From: Mycobacterium bohemicum DSM 44277
GTDB lineage: Bacteria; Actinomycetota; Actinomycetes; Mycobacteriales; Mycobacteriaceae
Length of the DNA: 64,000 bases
Assembly (NCBI RefSeq): GCF_001053185.1
Contig: NZ_CSTD01000001.1
Coordinates: 862,333 to 926,332 of the forward strand
Direction: 5' to 3'
Below, piece by piece: positions 8,967-17,557 of the stretch (position 1 is its first letter; each line of letters begins with the position of its first letter). A program made the position numbers and the translations under genes. The notes under the pieces are model-generated. The model saw nothing but the letters and a program-made list of their open reading frames with translations. It was not told the DNA's origin and searched no databases.

Positions 8967-10237
8967 CCCGTGTCGAGCAAGTCCCCGATGCGGTGCCGGT
9001 GCCACAGGCTCAGCAGGTTCGACAGCATCTGCAGCGGCGCGCGCACGCTTTCGTCGCCCCGGACGCGGGGATCCATGCGGCTGGCGGGCGCGACATCGAA
9101 TCGATGCCGGATCAGCGCGGGGACGTCCAGCAGCCACGCGACACCCATCGCCGCGGCATAGAGCAGGGTGTGCCTGCGTAACCGGTCGGGCTCCAACTGA
9201 GGTCCGCCGCACCGCACGAACTCCGTGACGAACACCTCCAGCAGCTCGTCGAGATGCCGCTCCCACAGCCAGGTTTCGGCTCCCGACAGGGCGCCCCAGA
9301 TGCCCATGCCCAGGTTCATCTGGCCCACGCATCCCCAGTCCATCAGGCCGCAGCGGAGCCCGTCGGCGTCGCGCCAGAACCAGGCGTTGTCGATGTTGGC
9401 GTTCCAGTGGCACAGCGCGACATAGTCAGAGTCGGCGGCCAGCCCGTGCATCAGCGCGGCTTCGTGCGCCGCGACGCGCGGCACGTCAGTTCGCAGGCGC
9501 GCCAGGAATTCGGGTGCGCCGGCCGCCGCGGGCACCAGCCCGGGATGCGTGTGGACGAAGTCGACCAGTTGGCCGAGGCGCCGGTTCAGCGCATCCCCGG
9601 ACACCCGCGCCCGCTCGCCCACCGTCGCGCCCCGCACGTCGGCGGGAAAGTGCGCCACCAGGTCGGCCGGCAGGCGCCCGGAGCGGTGCGTGCCGGCCAG
9701 GCGCGCCAACGCCGTCAGCAGCGCCCGGTAGTGTTCGACCGGCCCGGGCAGCTCGTAGTCCAGGCACTTGTGGTACTGGCGCTCAATGCCGTTGACGCCG
9801 AACGCGATCCGTTCGGTGATCAGGATCCCGGTGCCCGTGCCGGTGTCATAGTCGGCGAACTGAACGGCCGGGACGGCGATGGGAAAGCCCTCCGCCCGCG
9901 ACAGCGCGGCGAACCGCACTTCGGACTCCATCTGCGTCTTGCCGCGGTCGCGTATCGGGTCGTCGAAGTCGCGGGAGAACTTGACGAACAGGTGGTCGGG
10001 GAGGCCGGGTTCAGGGGTGGCGTAATCGACCGAGAGGATCGCCTTGCGTCCCGTGCTGCCGGCATGCACCTCCCCAAACCCGGTGATGCGCGCAATACCG
10101 TTGTCTCGCAATACCCCGGAGGCGCGGAAGGCGAGGGTGAGGAACCGCGCGCCCGCGTTGCGCAACGTCGCGGGGTCGGCGGGGAACGCCAGCGCGTGCC
10201 GGGCCCCGACTGCCCACCGGTCCCCGGGCGGGCTCAC
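8960..10237 (-). CDS. Phosphotransferase-like (APH/ecdysteroid-kinase-type) protein with altered catalytic loop
   Basis: 425 residues with a kinase-like APH fold. The catalytic-loop region reads CHWNANIDN (H277-W-N279), where the usual HxD has asparagine instead of the catalytic aspartate; the following metal motif LMDWGC keeps its aspartate. It could be a pseudokinase, or a subfamily with shifted chemistry. The GTG at 10237 overlaps the SDR stop (GTGA). It is the last gene of the P450-CoA-transferase operon, where mycobacteria often carry a phosphotransferase-like protein of unknown substrate. Confidence 0.8.
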   Translation of the reverse strand: MSPPGDRWAVGARHALAFPADPATLRNAGARFLTLAFRASGVLRDNGIARITGFGEVHAGSTGRKAILSVDYATPEPGLPDHLFVKFSRDFDDPIRDRGKTQMESEVRFAALSRAEGFPIAVPAVQFADYDTGTGTGILITERIAFGVNGIERQYHKCLDYELPGPVEHYRALLTALARLAGTHRSGRLPADLVAHFPADVRGATVGERARVSGDALNRRLGQLVDFVHTHPGLVPAAAGAPEFLARLRTDVPRVAAHEAALMHGLAADSDYVALCHWNANIDNAWFWRDADGLRCGLMDWGCVGQMNLGMGIWGALSGAETWLWERHLDELLEVFVTEFVRCGGPQLEPDRLRRHTLLYAAAMGVAWLLDVPALIRHRFDVAPASRMDPRVRGDESVRAPLQMLSNLLSLWHRHRIGDLLDTGS

Positions 10238-10944
10238 CACGTTTGTTCGGCCGCGCGCACCAGCATCTGGTTGACGGCAACCCGGCGGTCGCGCGTCACC
10301 ATGAACAGCACCGCGTCGGCGATGTCCTGCGGCAGCAACTTGACCATGTTGGCGGTCTGGCGCTCGAATGCGGCGCGCGACTCGGGGGCCAGATGGCTGA
10401 AGATCTCGGTGTCCACGGTGCCCGGACCGACGACCCCGACGCGAACGCGCTTGCCCAGCAGCTCCTGGCGCAACCCCTCGCTGAAAGCGTTGACCCCGAA
10501 CTTGGTCAGCGAGTACACGGCGGTGTTGGGCCGGGCCACCCAGCCCGCGGTGGAACTGATGGTGACCAGGTCGGCCACGCCGCGCGGGGAGTCCGCCGCG
10601 GCCTCGATCAGGTGCGGAATGGCCGCCCGGGTGGCATAGAGCACGCCGCGCACGTTGACGGCCACCATGTCGTCCCAGTCCTGCAGGCGCGCCTCCGCCG
10701 CGGGGGCGGGCTGCATCAGTCCGGCGTTGTTCACCAGGGTGTCCAGGCGGCCCAGCTCCGCGACGGTCCGCCGCACCGCGGCGGCCACCTGCCCGGCGTC
10801 GGTGACGTCGGCCGGGACGGCAAGCGCTGTGCCGCCGGCGGATTCGATGTCGGCCTGCAGGCCGGCGAGCCGCGCCGTGGCCGCGCCGATGCCGCTGCTC
10901 GCCCCGGTGACCAGGGCGACCGTCTTGGCCAGTGGCGCGGTCAT
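10234..10944 (-). CDS. SDR-family protein missing part of the Rossmann fold
   Basis: 236 residues. TGASSGIG (13-20), NNAG, the serine of ISSTAG and YSLTK are intact. After AATARL, however, the chain goes directly to AGLQADIES at about residues 25-30, omitting the segment (about 18-20 residues) that normally forms the second beta-strand and fixes NAD or NADP. The residues on both sides would encode Arg-Leu-Ala in a full-length relative, which suggests deletion between short repeats. It may be inactive. Its ATG overlaps the CoA-transferase stop (ATGA), and its stop overlaps the next start. Confidence 0.82.
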   Translation of the reverse strand: MTAPLAKTVALVTGASSGIGAATARLAGLQADIESAGGTALAVPADVTDAGQVAAAVRRTVAELGRLDTLVNNAGLMQPAPAAEARLQDWDDMVAVNVRGVLYATRAAIPHLIEAAADSPRGVADLVTISSTAGWVARPNTAVYSLTKFGVNAFSEGLRQELLGKRVRVGVVGPGTVDTEIFSHLAPESRAAFERQTANMVKLLPQDIADAVLFMVTRDRRVAVNQMLVRAAEQTW

Positions 10945-13298
10945 GCTGGTTCTCCCGTCGGCCCCGCGGCGCCAAGGATCTCGCGCACAACGTAGTCGGT
11001 GTCCTCGCCGAGGTCGGGTGCGCCCCGGGCAATCCGCGCGGGGTCGCGCGTCATCCGCCAGGAGGGGCCGACGACGGGGCGCTGACCTTCGCGATGGTCG
11101 GTGACGAAACAGTACAGCCCCCGGTCCCAGAGCCGCTGGTCGCCGATCACGTCAAGGGCGGTCGCGCTCTTGGTCGCCGGCACGCCGGCCTCGCACAGGC
11201 GCCGGACGAGGGGCTCGGCATCGAGTCTGCCGGTCAACGCGGCGAGGCCGGCGTCGAGCGCCTCGGCGTGACGCTGGCGCTGCGCCTGCGTGGCGTAGCG
11301 AGGGTCAGCGGCCAACGCCGGGGCTTCGAGCACGTCGCACAGCCGGCGCCATTGCGCGTCGCCGGACACGGCGACGGCCACCCAGCCGCCGTCGGCGCAC
11401 GGGTAGCAGCCGTGCGGGCACATGTCGGGATGACGGTTCCCGTTGGGGCCGAGGCGATTTCCGGTCAGCGCGTGCTCGAGCAGGCAGTCGCCGATCATGG
11501 TGGACAGCGTTTCGACGGCCGAGACGTCGACGAATTGCCCCGCACCGCTGAGGTCGCGGTGCAGCAGGGCCACGATGGCGGCGTAGGCCGCGGCCGCGCC
11601 GACCGTGGAATCCCCGTAGCGCATGCTGGTCCCGAGCGGAGGACCGCCCGGATAGCCGACCAGCGACGCCAGCCCGGCCAGCGCGGCGAAGCTCGGGGCG
11701 TACCCGGTCTGGTGCCCGAGCGGCCCGTCGTTGCCCCACATCTTGATCGACACGGAGATGATGTCCGGCTTGATCGCCGCGAGTTGCTCGTACCCCAGGC
11801 CCTGACGCTCCATCGCGCCGGGCCGCAGGTTGTTCAGCACGATGTCGCTGTGGGCGATCAGTTCGCGCAGCCGCGACATGCCCTCGGCCGATTTGATGTC
11901 GAGGTCGACGCTGAGGATCTCGGGGTTGATGCTCAGGAAGTAGGGCGCGTGGTCGATGTCGGTGCCCCCGTAGGCGCGCATCTCCTCGGGGCTGGACGCG
12001 GTTTCGACTTTGATGACCTCCGCGCCCAGCATGGCCAGCAATTTGCCGGCATACGGTCCCGCCCAGACCTTGGTGAGCTCGACGACCCGGACCCCCTGCA
12101 GCGGCCCGCCGCGACACGCCTTGGGCGGCGTGGGGCGGGCAAGCTTGGCAACGAGCGGCGCGCGCGGGGTGTCCAGACCGTCCAGAACCGCGCCGGTGTG
12201 CTCGCCCAGCGCGGGGGCGGGCGAGGTGATGCGGGCGGGTGACGCGCTGAACGCGTACGGCACGGTGGGATACGGCGCTTCGCCGAGCACCGGGTGCGGC
12301 ACGGCCTGAAAGAAACCGCGGTGGCGGTACTGCGGGGAACGGTAGACATCGGCGACGCCGTTCACCGGCACCAGCGGCACGCGCAGGAGCTGCGCCCGGT
12401 CGGAGGTGGCGTCCTTGGGCAGGCCGCGGACCCAGTCGGCGAACCCCCGCTGGAAGTCGGCGACCCGCTGGGCGGTGACGGCGAACTCCAGCCAGTCGTC
12501 CTCGAACTCGTCGAGCCAGGCCGGGTGCCCCATCAGCTCCTTGAGCCCGAGCCAGTGCGCGCGGCTGGTCATGTACAGATAGACGAAGCCGTCGGCGCAG
12601 GCGAAAAACGCCGCGGGACCGGCCTGGTCGTAATCGCCCCGGTCCCCCGATGTCTCGACCTCGCCCGTGACGAAGCGGCCGACGATGCAGTCCGCGCGCG
12701 ACACCAGCACGGCGTGCTGGGAAATGTCGATGGAATCGCCGCGGCCGCTGTGCAGCTTGGCGAACAGCCCGGCCGCGACACACAGCGCCGCGTCGAGACC
12801 CGCTTCGTAATCCGCCAGGAAACGACCCGGCCCCTGCAGTGGCGGCCTGGCCGGATCCGGGTGGCTCGGGGTGTGGTATCCCCAGCCGCTCGCGTGGAAG
12901 ACGTTGATGCTCTTGGCCTTCTGCGACGCAACGCCGGTGCCCGCGCCGAAGGGCGTGATCGAGCAGAACACCACGCCCGGGTGGCGCTGGGCCCAGGCGG
13001 TGGGCCGGTCGTGCAGCACGGCGTCCGCGGTGGCGATGAGCCGGTGCAGGTGCTCGACGCCGGCCGCCGAGGTGGCGTCGAGCGCCACGGAACGCTTGTT
13101 CGTGTTCAGGTAGGCGAACAGCGCGCCGCCCTCGGTCCCCTCGGCGAGCACGGGCGCCATCGACCGGGTGGGGCTCCCGCGTTCGGGCGCCTCGACCTTG
13201 ATGACCTCGGCACCGAAATCCGCGAGCAGCTTCCCGCAGTACTCGCCGGCCACGGATTCCGCCAGCTCGACGACCCTGATGCCCTTCAGCGCCGACAT
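10941..13298 (-). CDS. Tandem CaiB/BaiF (family III) CoA-transferase
   Basis: 785 residues made of two family-III CoA-transferase units in one chain. Unit one begins GIRVVELAESVAGEYCGKLL; unit two restarts near residue 400 with GVRVVELTKVWAGPYAGKLL. The second unit keeps a clear YGDSTVG aspartate context expected for the acyl-anhydride intermediate; the first has LADYEAG at the corresponding place. The enzyme would move CoA between acyl groups to activate an acid without ATP. GGGAG precedes the ATG by 7 nt. It is central to an operon with a P450 and a crotonase. Confidence 0.9.
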   Translation of the reverse strand: MSALKGIRVVELAESVAGEYCGKLLADFGAEVIKVEAPERGSPTRSMAPVLAEGTEGGALFAYLNTNKRSVALDATSAAGVEHLHRLIATADAVLHDRPTAWAQRHPGVVFCSITPFGAGTGVASQKAKSINVFHASGWGYHTPSHPDPARPPLQGPGRFLADYEAGLDAALCVAAGLFAKLHSGRGDSIDISQHAVLVSRADCIVGRFVTGEVETSGDRGDYDQAGPAAFFACADGFVYLYMTSRAHWLGLKELMGHPAWLDEFEDDWLEFAVTAQRVADFQRGFADWVRGLPKDATSDRAQLLRVPLVPVNGVADVYRSPQYRHRGFFQAVPHPVLGEAPYPTVPYAFSASPARITSPAPALGEHTGAVLDGLDTPRAPLVAKLARPTPPKACRGGPLQGVRVVELTKVWAGPYAGKLLAMLGAEVIKVETASSPEEMRAYGGTDIDHAPYFLSINPEILSVDLDIKSAEGMSRLRELIAHSDIVLNNLRPGAMERQGLGYEQLAAIKPDIISVSIKMWGNDGPLGHQTGYAPSFAALAGLASLVGYPGGPPLGTSMRYGDSTVGAAAAYAAIVALLHRDLSGAGQFVDVSAVETLSTMIGDCLLEHALTGNRLGPNGNRHPDMCPHGCYPCADGGWVAVAVSGDAQWRRLCDVLEAPALAADPRYATQAQRQRHAEALDAGLAALTGRLDAEPLVRRLCEAGVPATKSATALDVIGDQRLWDRGLYCFVTDHREGQRPVVGPSWRMTRDPARIARGAPDLGEDTDYVVREILGAAGPTGEPA

Positions 13299-13317
13299 GG
13301 CCGCGCTCCCAGGAGAA

Positions 13318-14289
13318 TCAGGGCTTCTTGCGGCCCGAGCGGCTCAGGCGCCACTCCGGCGGGAAGTTCAAGTCGTTGTCCTTGACGACGTTGTTGAGCC
13401 CCTTCTCGAAGGTGCCCTCGGTGAGGTCGACGTCGTTGTCCGCGTCGTTGGTGATCATCGGCAGCATGCCCTCGACCATGCCGGTCAGCAGGCTGCCGAA
13501 GTACTCACCCTTGTGCTGCTTGTAGAGCTCCAGGAACGTCTTTTGCACCGCGACGGTGTCGGTCGGGCGCGACCGCGAGCATGCCATCGCGTATTTCAGG
13601 GTCTCCTCCTCCAACTTCTCCCGCGGCACCACGCTGTTGACGAACCCGCACTCGTACATCTCCTTGGCCGTGAAGGGCCTTCCGGTGAAGAGCATTTCGG
13701 AGAACTTGCGCAGGCCCATCGTCTCCGCCCACCACCACAGGCGCGGTCCCCAGCCGACGTAGCGGAACGCCGGATGCCCGAACAGGGCGTCGTCCGAGGA
13801 CACCACCAGATCGGCGTCGCCGGCCTGGTAGAAATGCCAGCCGTAGCAGTAGCCCTTGGCCTCGATGATGCTGATCTTGCGCAGTTCCTGCAGCGGCCGG
13901 TTGCCGGCGCGGGCCTTGGCGTAGAAGTCGGTCACGGTCGACAGGTAGCGGTACGACCCGCCCGGCGGGTATTTGACGTCGTCGTCGTTGATGGCCAGCT
14001 CATGCAGCAGCGGCATGCCCGGGTTCTCCAGCATCCCGCGCTGCTCGGGCAGGTCGCCGCCGCTGCCGAAATCCTCGCCCTCGCCGCGGATCACGACAAC
14101 CTTGACGTCGTCGTCGACGTTGCACTTGTGGATCAGGTCGGCGTAGTTCTGCCGCATGCCCAGGGTGGTGGAATTCAGTTCCTCGGGCCGATTGAAGGTG
14201 ATGTAGGCGATCCTGTTCTTCTTGTCCTTCTCGAACTTGATGTACTGCTCGGCTTCCTTCTTCATCTCTTCGTAGTCGTAGTCAGGCAT
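13318..14289 (-). CDS. Crotonase-family (enoyl-CoA hydratase/isomerase) protein
   Basis: 323 residues, somewhat longer than the usual 260 because of an acidic, lysine-rich N-terminus and a loop near residues 85-125. The core IAYITFNRPEELNSTT, the oxyanion-hole segment VIRGEGEDFGSGGDL and the second oxyanion region IIEAKGYCYGWHF are visible. The ATG at 14289 is preferred over a TTG 12 nt upstream because GGAGAAG precedes it. It lies 19 nt before the CoA-transferase gene and would hydrate, isomerise or hydrolyse the CoA ester made there. Confidence 0.88.
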   Translation of the reverse strand: MPDYDYEEMKKEAEQYIKFEKDKKNRIAYITFNRPEELNSTTLGMRQNYADLIHKCNVDDDVKVVVIRGEGEDFGSGGDLPEQRGMLENPGMPLLHELAINDDDVKYPPGGSYRYLSTVTDFYAKARAGNRPLQELRKISIIEAKGYCYGWHFYQAGDADLVVSSDDALFGHPAFRYVGWGPRLWWWAETMGLRKFSEMLFTGRPFTAKEMYECGFVNSVVPREKLEEETLKYAMACSRSRPTDTVAVQKTFLELYKQHKGEYFGSLLTGMVEGMLPMITNDADNDVDLTEGTFEKGLNNVVKDNDLNFPPEWRLSRSGRKKP

Positions 14290-14327
14290 GGGCTTCTCCA
14301 ACTTCTCTTCAGCGAAATGAGTTAGTG

Positions 14328-15164
14328 CTACTTCAGCAAGGCGCCCGCATCGACGGGAAGGGAAACGCCGGTGACGTAACGGGATTCGTCAGAGGCGAGG
14401 AACAGGACGGCGTTGCTGATATCGATCGGTTCCACCCAGGGCACCGGCAGCGTGTGCATCATCTGCGAGATGGGGGCGAAATCGTCGGGCCCCGGATCCG
14501 CCAGGTCCGGCCGGAACAGCCGGTAGGTCTGGTCGTTCATCAGCATCGTGGTGCTGACCTGGGTTGGCAGCACCGTGTTGACGCGGATCATGTGCTGGCC
14601 CAGTTCGACCGCGAAGGCACGCATCAGGCCGATGACGCCGTGCTTGGCGGCGATGTAGTGGCCGGTGTTCTGGTAGGCCTTGCGTCCCCCCACCGAGCTG
14701 GTGAGCACGATCGACCCGCCACGGCCGCCCGAAAGCAGATGGGGCACGCCCGCTTTGACGGTGTGCCAGACGCCGCTGAGGTTGATGTCGACCATGTCAC
14801 GCCAGACGTCCTCGCCGATCTTGTGCAGCCGCCGGCCGTCGGTGCCGACGCCGGCGTTGGCGACGATGATGTCGAGCCGCCCGAGCTCCTCCACGCCGGC
14901 GTCGACCGCGGATTTCAGCGCCTCGTAGTCGCGGACGTCGACCTGCGCGGTGACGATGCGGCGATCCTGGGCCTTCACCAGGTCGGCGGTCTCGGCCAAG
15001 TCCTCCGGCGTGGAGTGCGGGTAGGCCAGGTGCTCGATCGGGCCGCAGACGTCGATCGCGATGATGTCGGCGCCCTCCTGCGCCAGGCGGACGGCGTGGC
15101 TGCGACCCTGCCCCCGCGCGGCGCCGCTGATGAAGGCGACCTTGCCGGCGACGCGGCCGGTCAT
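14328..15164 (-). CDS. SDR of the mycofactocin-coupled type
   Basis: 278 residues. The cofactor motif SGAARGQGRSHA is the hallmark of SDRs whose nicotinamide is held tightly and re-oxidised by mycofactocin. NAG, the serine of LTSSVGG and YIAAK are present, and the C-terminus SRYVTGVSLPVDAG is typical. It would oxidise an alcohol, plausibly one made by the adjacent P450, whose stop its ATG overlaps (ATGA). No mycofactocin biosynthesis genes are in the window. Confidence 0.9.
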   Translation of the reverse strand: MTGRVAGKVAFISGAARGQGRSHAVRLAQEGADIIAIDVCGPIEHLAYPHSTPEDLAETADLVKAQDRRIVTAQVDVRDYEALKSAVDAGVEELGRLDIIVANAGVGTDGRRLHKIGEDVWRDMVDINLSGVWHTVKAGVPHLLSGGRGGSIVLTSSVGGRKAYQNTGHYIAAKHGVIGLMRAFAVELGQHMIRVNTVLPTQVSTTMLMNDQTYRLFRPDLADPGPDDFAPISQMMHTLPVPWVEPIDISNAVLFLASDESRYVTGVSLPVDAGALLK

Positions 15165-16366
15165 TTGGGCACCAGCGCGGGCATGGACTCCCAGCCCCGC
15201 ACCGTCGACGTGGGGCTGAGCGTGGCGTTGCCCAGATCGACCTCCCAGTCGGGGAACCGTCGCAGGATCTCCTCGAGGGCGACGCGGCCCTCCAGGCGCG
15301 CCAGCGCCGAGCCGAGGCAGAAGTGCGTCCCGACGCTGAACGTGAGGTGCGGGCGGACCGCGCGGTGGATGTTGAATTGCCCCGCGTCGGGACCGAATTG
15401 GCGTTCGTCGCGGCACGCCGAGCCGATCAGCATCATCATCACGCTGCCCTCGGGCACGGTCTGGTCGTGCACGGTCACGTCGCGGGTGACGTATCGCGAA
15501 ACGTGCGGCGCGGGCGGCTCATAGCGCAGCAGCTCCTCGATGGCCTGCGGAATGAGCTCGGGACGCTCCGCGAGTTCGCGGCGCTGATCGGGATGCTCGG
15601 CGAGAACCTTTCCGGCCCAACCGATCAACCGCGTCGTCGTCTCGTTGCCCGCCCCCGCGACGACGTTGAGGTACACCAGGATCTCTTCGCGCGTCAGCCG
15701 CCGCTTGGTGCCGGTCTCGTCGACGAACTCGACGTTGAGCAGCTCGGTCATGATGTCGTCGGACGGGTGGTCGGTGCGCCAGTCGATGTAGGCCTCGAAC
15801 TGCTCGCCCACCGACAACCCGTGCTCGGCGGCGTTCATGGGCTTTCCGGCCTCCGTGCGCAACTGGGCGTTGCCCCGGTCGCGGATGTACTCCTGGTCGT
15901 CCTCGGGGATGCCGAGCAGCGAGCCGATGACCTTCATCGGCATCTGGGCACCCAGGTCCTTCACGAAGTCGAACCGGCCCGAGCCCACCAACGGGTCCAG
16001 GCACTGCGCGCAGAATTCGCGGATCATCGGCTCCAGCGCCGCGATCCGGCGCGGCGTGAACATGCGCGACAGCAGCTTGCGGTGCACGTCGTGGATCGGC
16101 GGGTCCTCGAAGATCAGCAGCCCCGACGGGATGTCCAGGTTGGCCTTGATCAGTTCCAGGATCGCGCCGCGCGCCGAGCTGTACGTGTTGTGGTCGACCA
16201 GCGCCTTGTTGACATCGGTGAACCGGCTGACGGCGAAGAAGTCGTATTCGGCGTTGTAGTACAGCGGCGCCTCTTCCCGCAGCCGCGCGAACATCGGGTA
16301 CGGATCGGCGATGAGCCCGACGTCGTACGGGTCGAAACGAACCTGGCTATCGGTGCTTGCCGTCAC
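15161..16366 (-). CDS. Cytochrome P450
   Basis: 401 residues. The I-helix AGAGNETTTR, K-helix EELLRYEPP and haem loop FSVGTHFCLGSALAR (cysteine C350) are all present, so it should be active. The GTG start at 16366 is fixed by AGGAGG directly upstream. First gene of the 8960-16366 operon; a 17-bp operator-like motif 76-92 bp upstream recurs before the divergently regulated TetR gene. It likely performs the first hydroxylation in the pathway encoded downstream. Confidence 0.93.
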   Translation of the reverse strand: MTASTDSQVRFDPYDVGLIADPYPMFARLREEAPLYYNAEYDFFAVSRFTDVNKALVDHNTYSSARGAILELIKANLDIPSGLLIFEDPPIHDVHRKLLSRMFTPRRIAALEPMIREFCAQCLDPLVGSGRFDFVKDLGAQMPMKVIGSLLGIPEDDQEYIRDRGNAQLRTEAGKPMNAAEHGLSVGEQFEAYIDWRTDHPSDDIMTELLNVEFVDETGTKRRLTREEILVYLNVVAGAGNETTTRLIGWAGKVLAEHPDQRRELAERPELIPQAIEELLRYEPPAPHVSRYVTRDVTVHDQTVPEGSVMMMLIGSACRDERQFGPDAGQFNIHRAVRPHLTFSVGTHFCLGSALARLEGRVALEEILRRFPDWEVDLGNATLSPTSTVRGWESMPALVPK

Positions 16367-16441
16367 GAAATCCCTCCTACCGCTGCCGTTTACGGTGTCC
16401 GGCTGATTCGCATTTCGCCGGCGGCGCGCGAGCGCCGGCTC

Positions 16442-16458
16442 ACTCTATTGTTGTAGAG
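16442..16458. promoter_or_regulatory. Candidate TetR operator A, upstream of the P450 operon
   Basis: ACTCTATTGTTGTAGAG contains CTCTA and TAGAG arms around a 6-nt centre. It matches site B at 17219-17235 at 13 of 17 positions. It is placed 76-92 bp upstream of the P450 start. Confidence 0.6.
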
Positions 16459-16514
16459 AACCACACGGCGGGTGTCCTGGCAAGACCCCGCGCCCGGCGG
16501 TGGCAGCGGCGCGT

Positions 16515-17186
16515 TCATCTGGGGGCGGCGTCCGAACGCCGGCCGCGGTCGCCTGTCAGGCGGCCCCGGTTCGGGTTCGTCAGGATCCCCGCGGCGATGG
16601 CCGACAACGTCGCGTCGAGCTGCTCCGGCGTGTCGATCACCCGGTCGCCCTGGACGAAACGCATCAGCAGGCCGTTGATGAACGTCAGCGTGACGTTGCT
16701 GAGATCCTCGACGACCGCCGGGTCCAACTCGGCGCCGCGTGGCATGAGCTGAACCAGGATCTCGCGGTGCAGCTTGGTGAAGACGTCCGTGGCCTGCTGC
16801 AGAATCGCGGCCAGGGCGGGGTCACGCGCGGCCTGCATCGTCAGTTCGTAGCGGGCCTTGGTGCGGCGCAACCGCGGCTCGCTGCCGGCCTGGATGACCA
16901 CCTGCGACAGCTTGGACGGCGCGGTGCCGTCCCCCGCGTCGCCCGAGCTGTCCGCGACCGACTGCAGCTCCTCCAGGTCCACCTCGGCCAACCGCTCGGC
17001 CACCGCATGCAGCAGCGCCGAGCGGGTTCGGAAGTAGAACGAGGTGGTGCCGTCGGGCACGCCGGCGCGCCGGTCGACCTTGAGGTGGCTCAGCCCCTTG
17101 GCCCCGTCGTCGGCGAGCAGGGTGATGGCCGCGTCGCACAGGTCGCGGCGGCGCTCCGCGGGGTTGGGCTTGCGTCGTCTGTCCAT
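16515..17186 (-). CDS. TetR-family transcriptional regulator
   Basis: 223 residues. The N-terminal HTH spans about residues 12-60, with the recognition-helix region PDGTTSFYFRTRSALL typical of TetR proteins, followed by a helical ligand-binding domain. It lies directly upstream of the P450-led operon on the same strand, 149 bp from the P450 start. A shared motif occurs before its own start (17219-17235) and before the P450 (16442-16458), consistent with auto-repression and operon control. The inducer is unknown, perhaps the acyl-CoA or acid handled by the operon. Confidence 0.9.
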   Translation of the reverse strand: MDRRRKPNPAERRRDLCDAAITLLADDGAKGLSHLKVDRRAGVPDGTTSFYFRTRSALLHAVAERLAEVDLEELQSVADSSGDAGDGTAPSKLSQVVIQAGSEPRLRRTKARYELTMQAARDPALAAILQQATDVFTKLHREILVQLMPRGAELDPAVVEDLSNVTLTFINGLLMRFVQGDRVIDTPEQLDATLSAIAAGILTNPNRGRLTGDRGRRSDAAPR

Positions 17187-17218
17187 GCCGGATCCGTTAG
17201 CTGGGGAATCCGCAGATT

Positions 17219-17235
17219 ACTCTATGTTCGTAGTG
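17219..17235. promoter_or_regulatory. Candidate TetR operator B, upstream of the TetR gene
   Basis: ACTCTATGTTCGTAGTG lies 33-49 bp upstream of the TetR start. It shares ACTCTAT and GTAG with site A, and its arms are imperfect (CTCTA against TAGTG). Confidence 0.6.
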
Positions 17236-17557
17236 CAGTAAAGGGCTTCGTCTTTCGGGCGCGGCGACCGCGTCAGGAGCAGGAAACGTCGTGCGGGGCC
17301 GCCGAGGACGTGGCCCGGTGGCGAATCCACGGACACCGTTGCCGGATCCGCCCGGGCGGCAACGGGTTCCAGGCTTCCCCGCGGTCGGCGACGTGCGCCC
17401 TGGGCGATGGCGGCCGGACCTGCGAATCTCTTTGCCGCCACCTCTTCCCGGCCTCCCCTCGGGCCGCCACCCCGATGAGGTATCGGGGAGGCGATTACCC
17501 TTCTTGTCCAGGCGATCAACCAGCGCTAGGCCGGCCAACGGTATTGGGAGTGACAAA
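17236..17557. other. Intergenic stretch without a supportable gene
   Basis: 322 nt between the TetR gene and the plus-strand TIM-barrel gene. Openings exist on both strands but none has a ribosome site or family resemblance. The last 15 nt hold the GGGAG ribosome site of the 17558 gene. Nothing else is recognised. Confidence 0.5.

Noticed and set aside
9414..11032. N-terminal extension of the phosphotransferase frame
   Set aside because: The upstream part is shadow of the SDR gene; the GTGA overlap at 10237 is the supported start.
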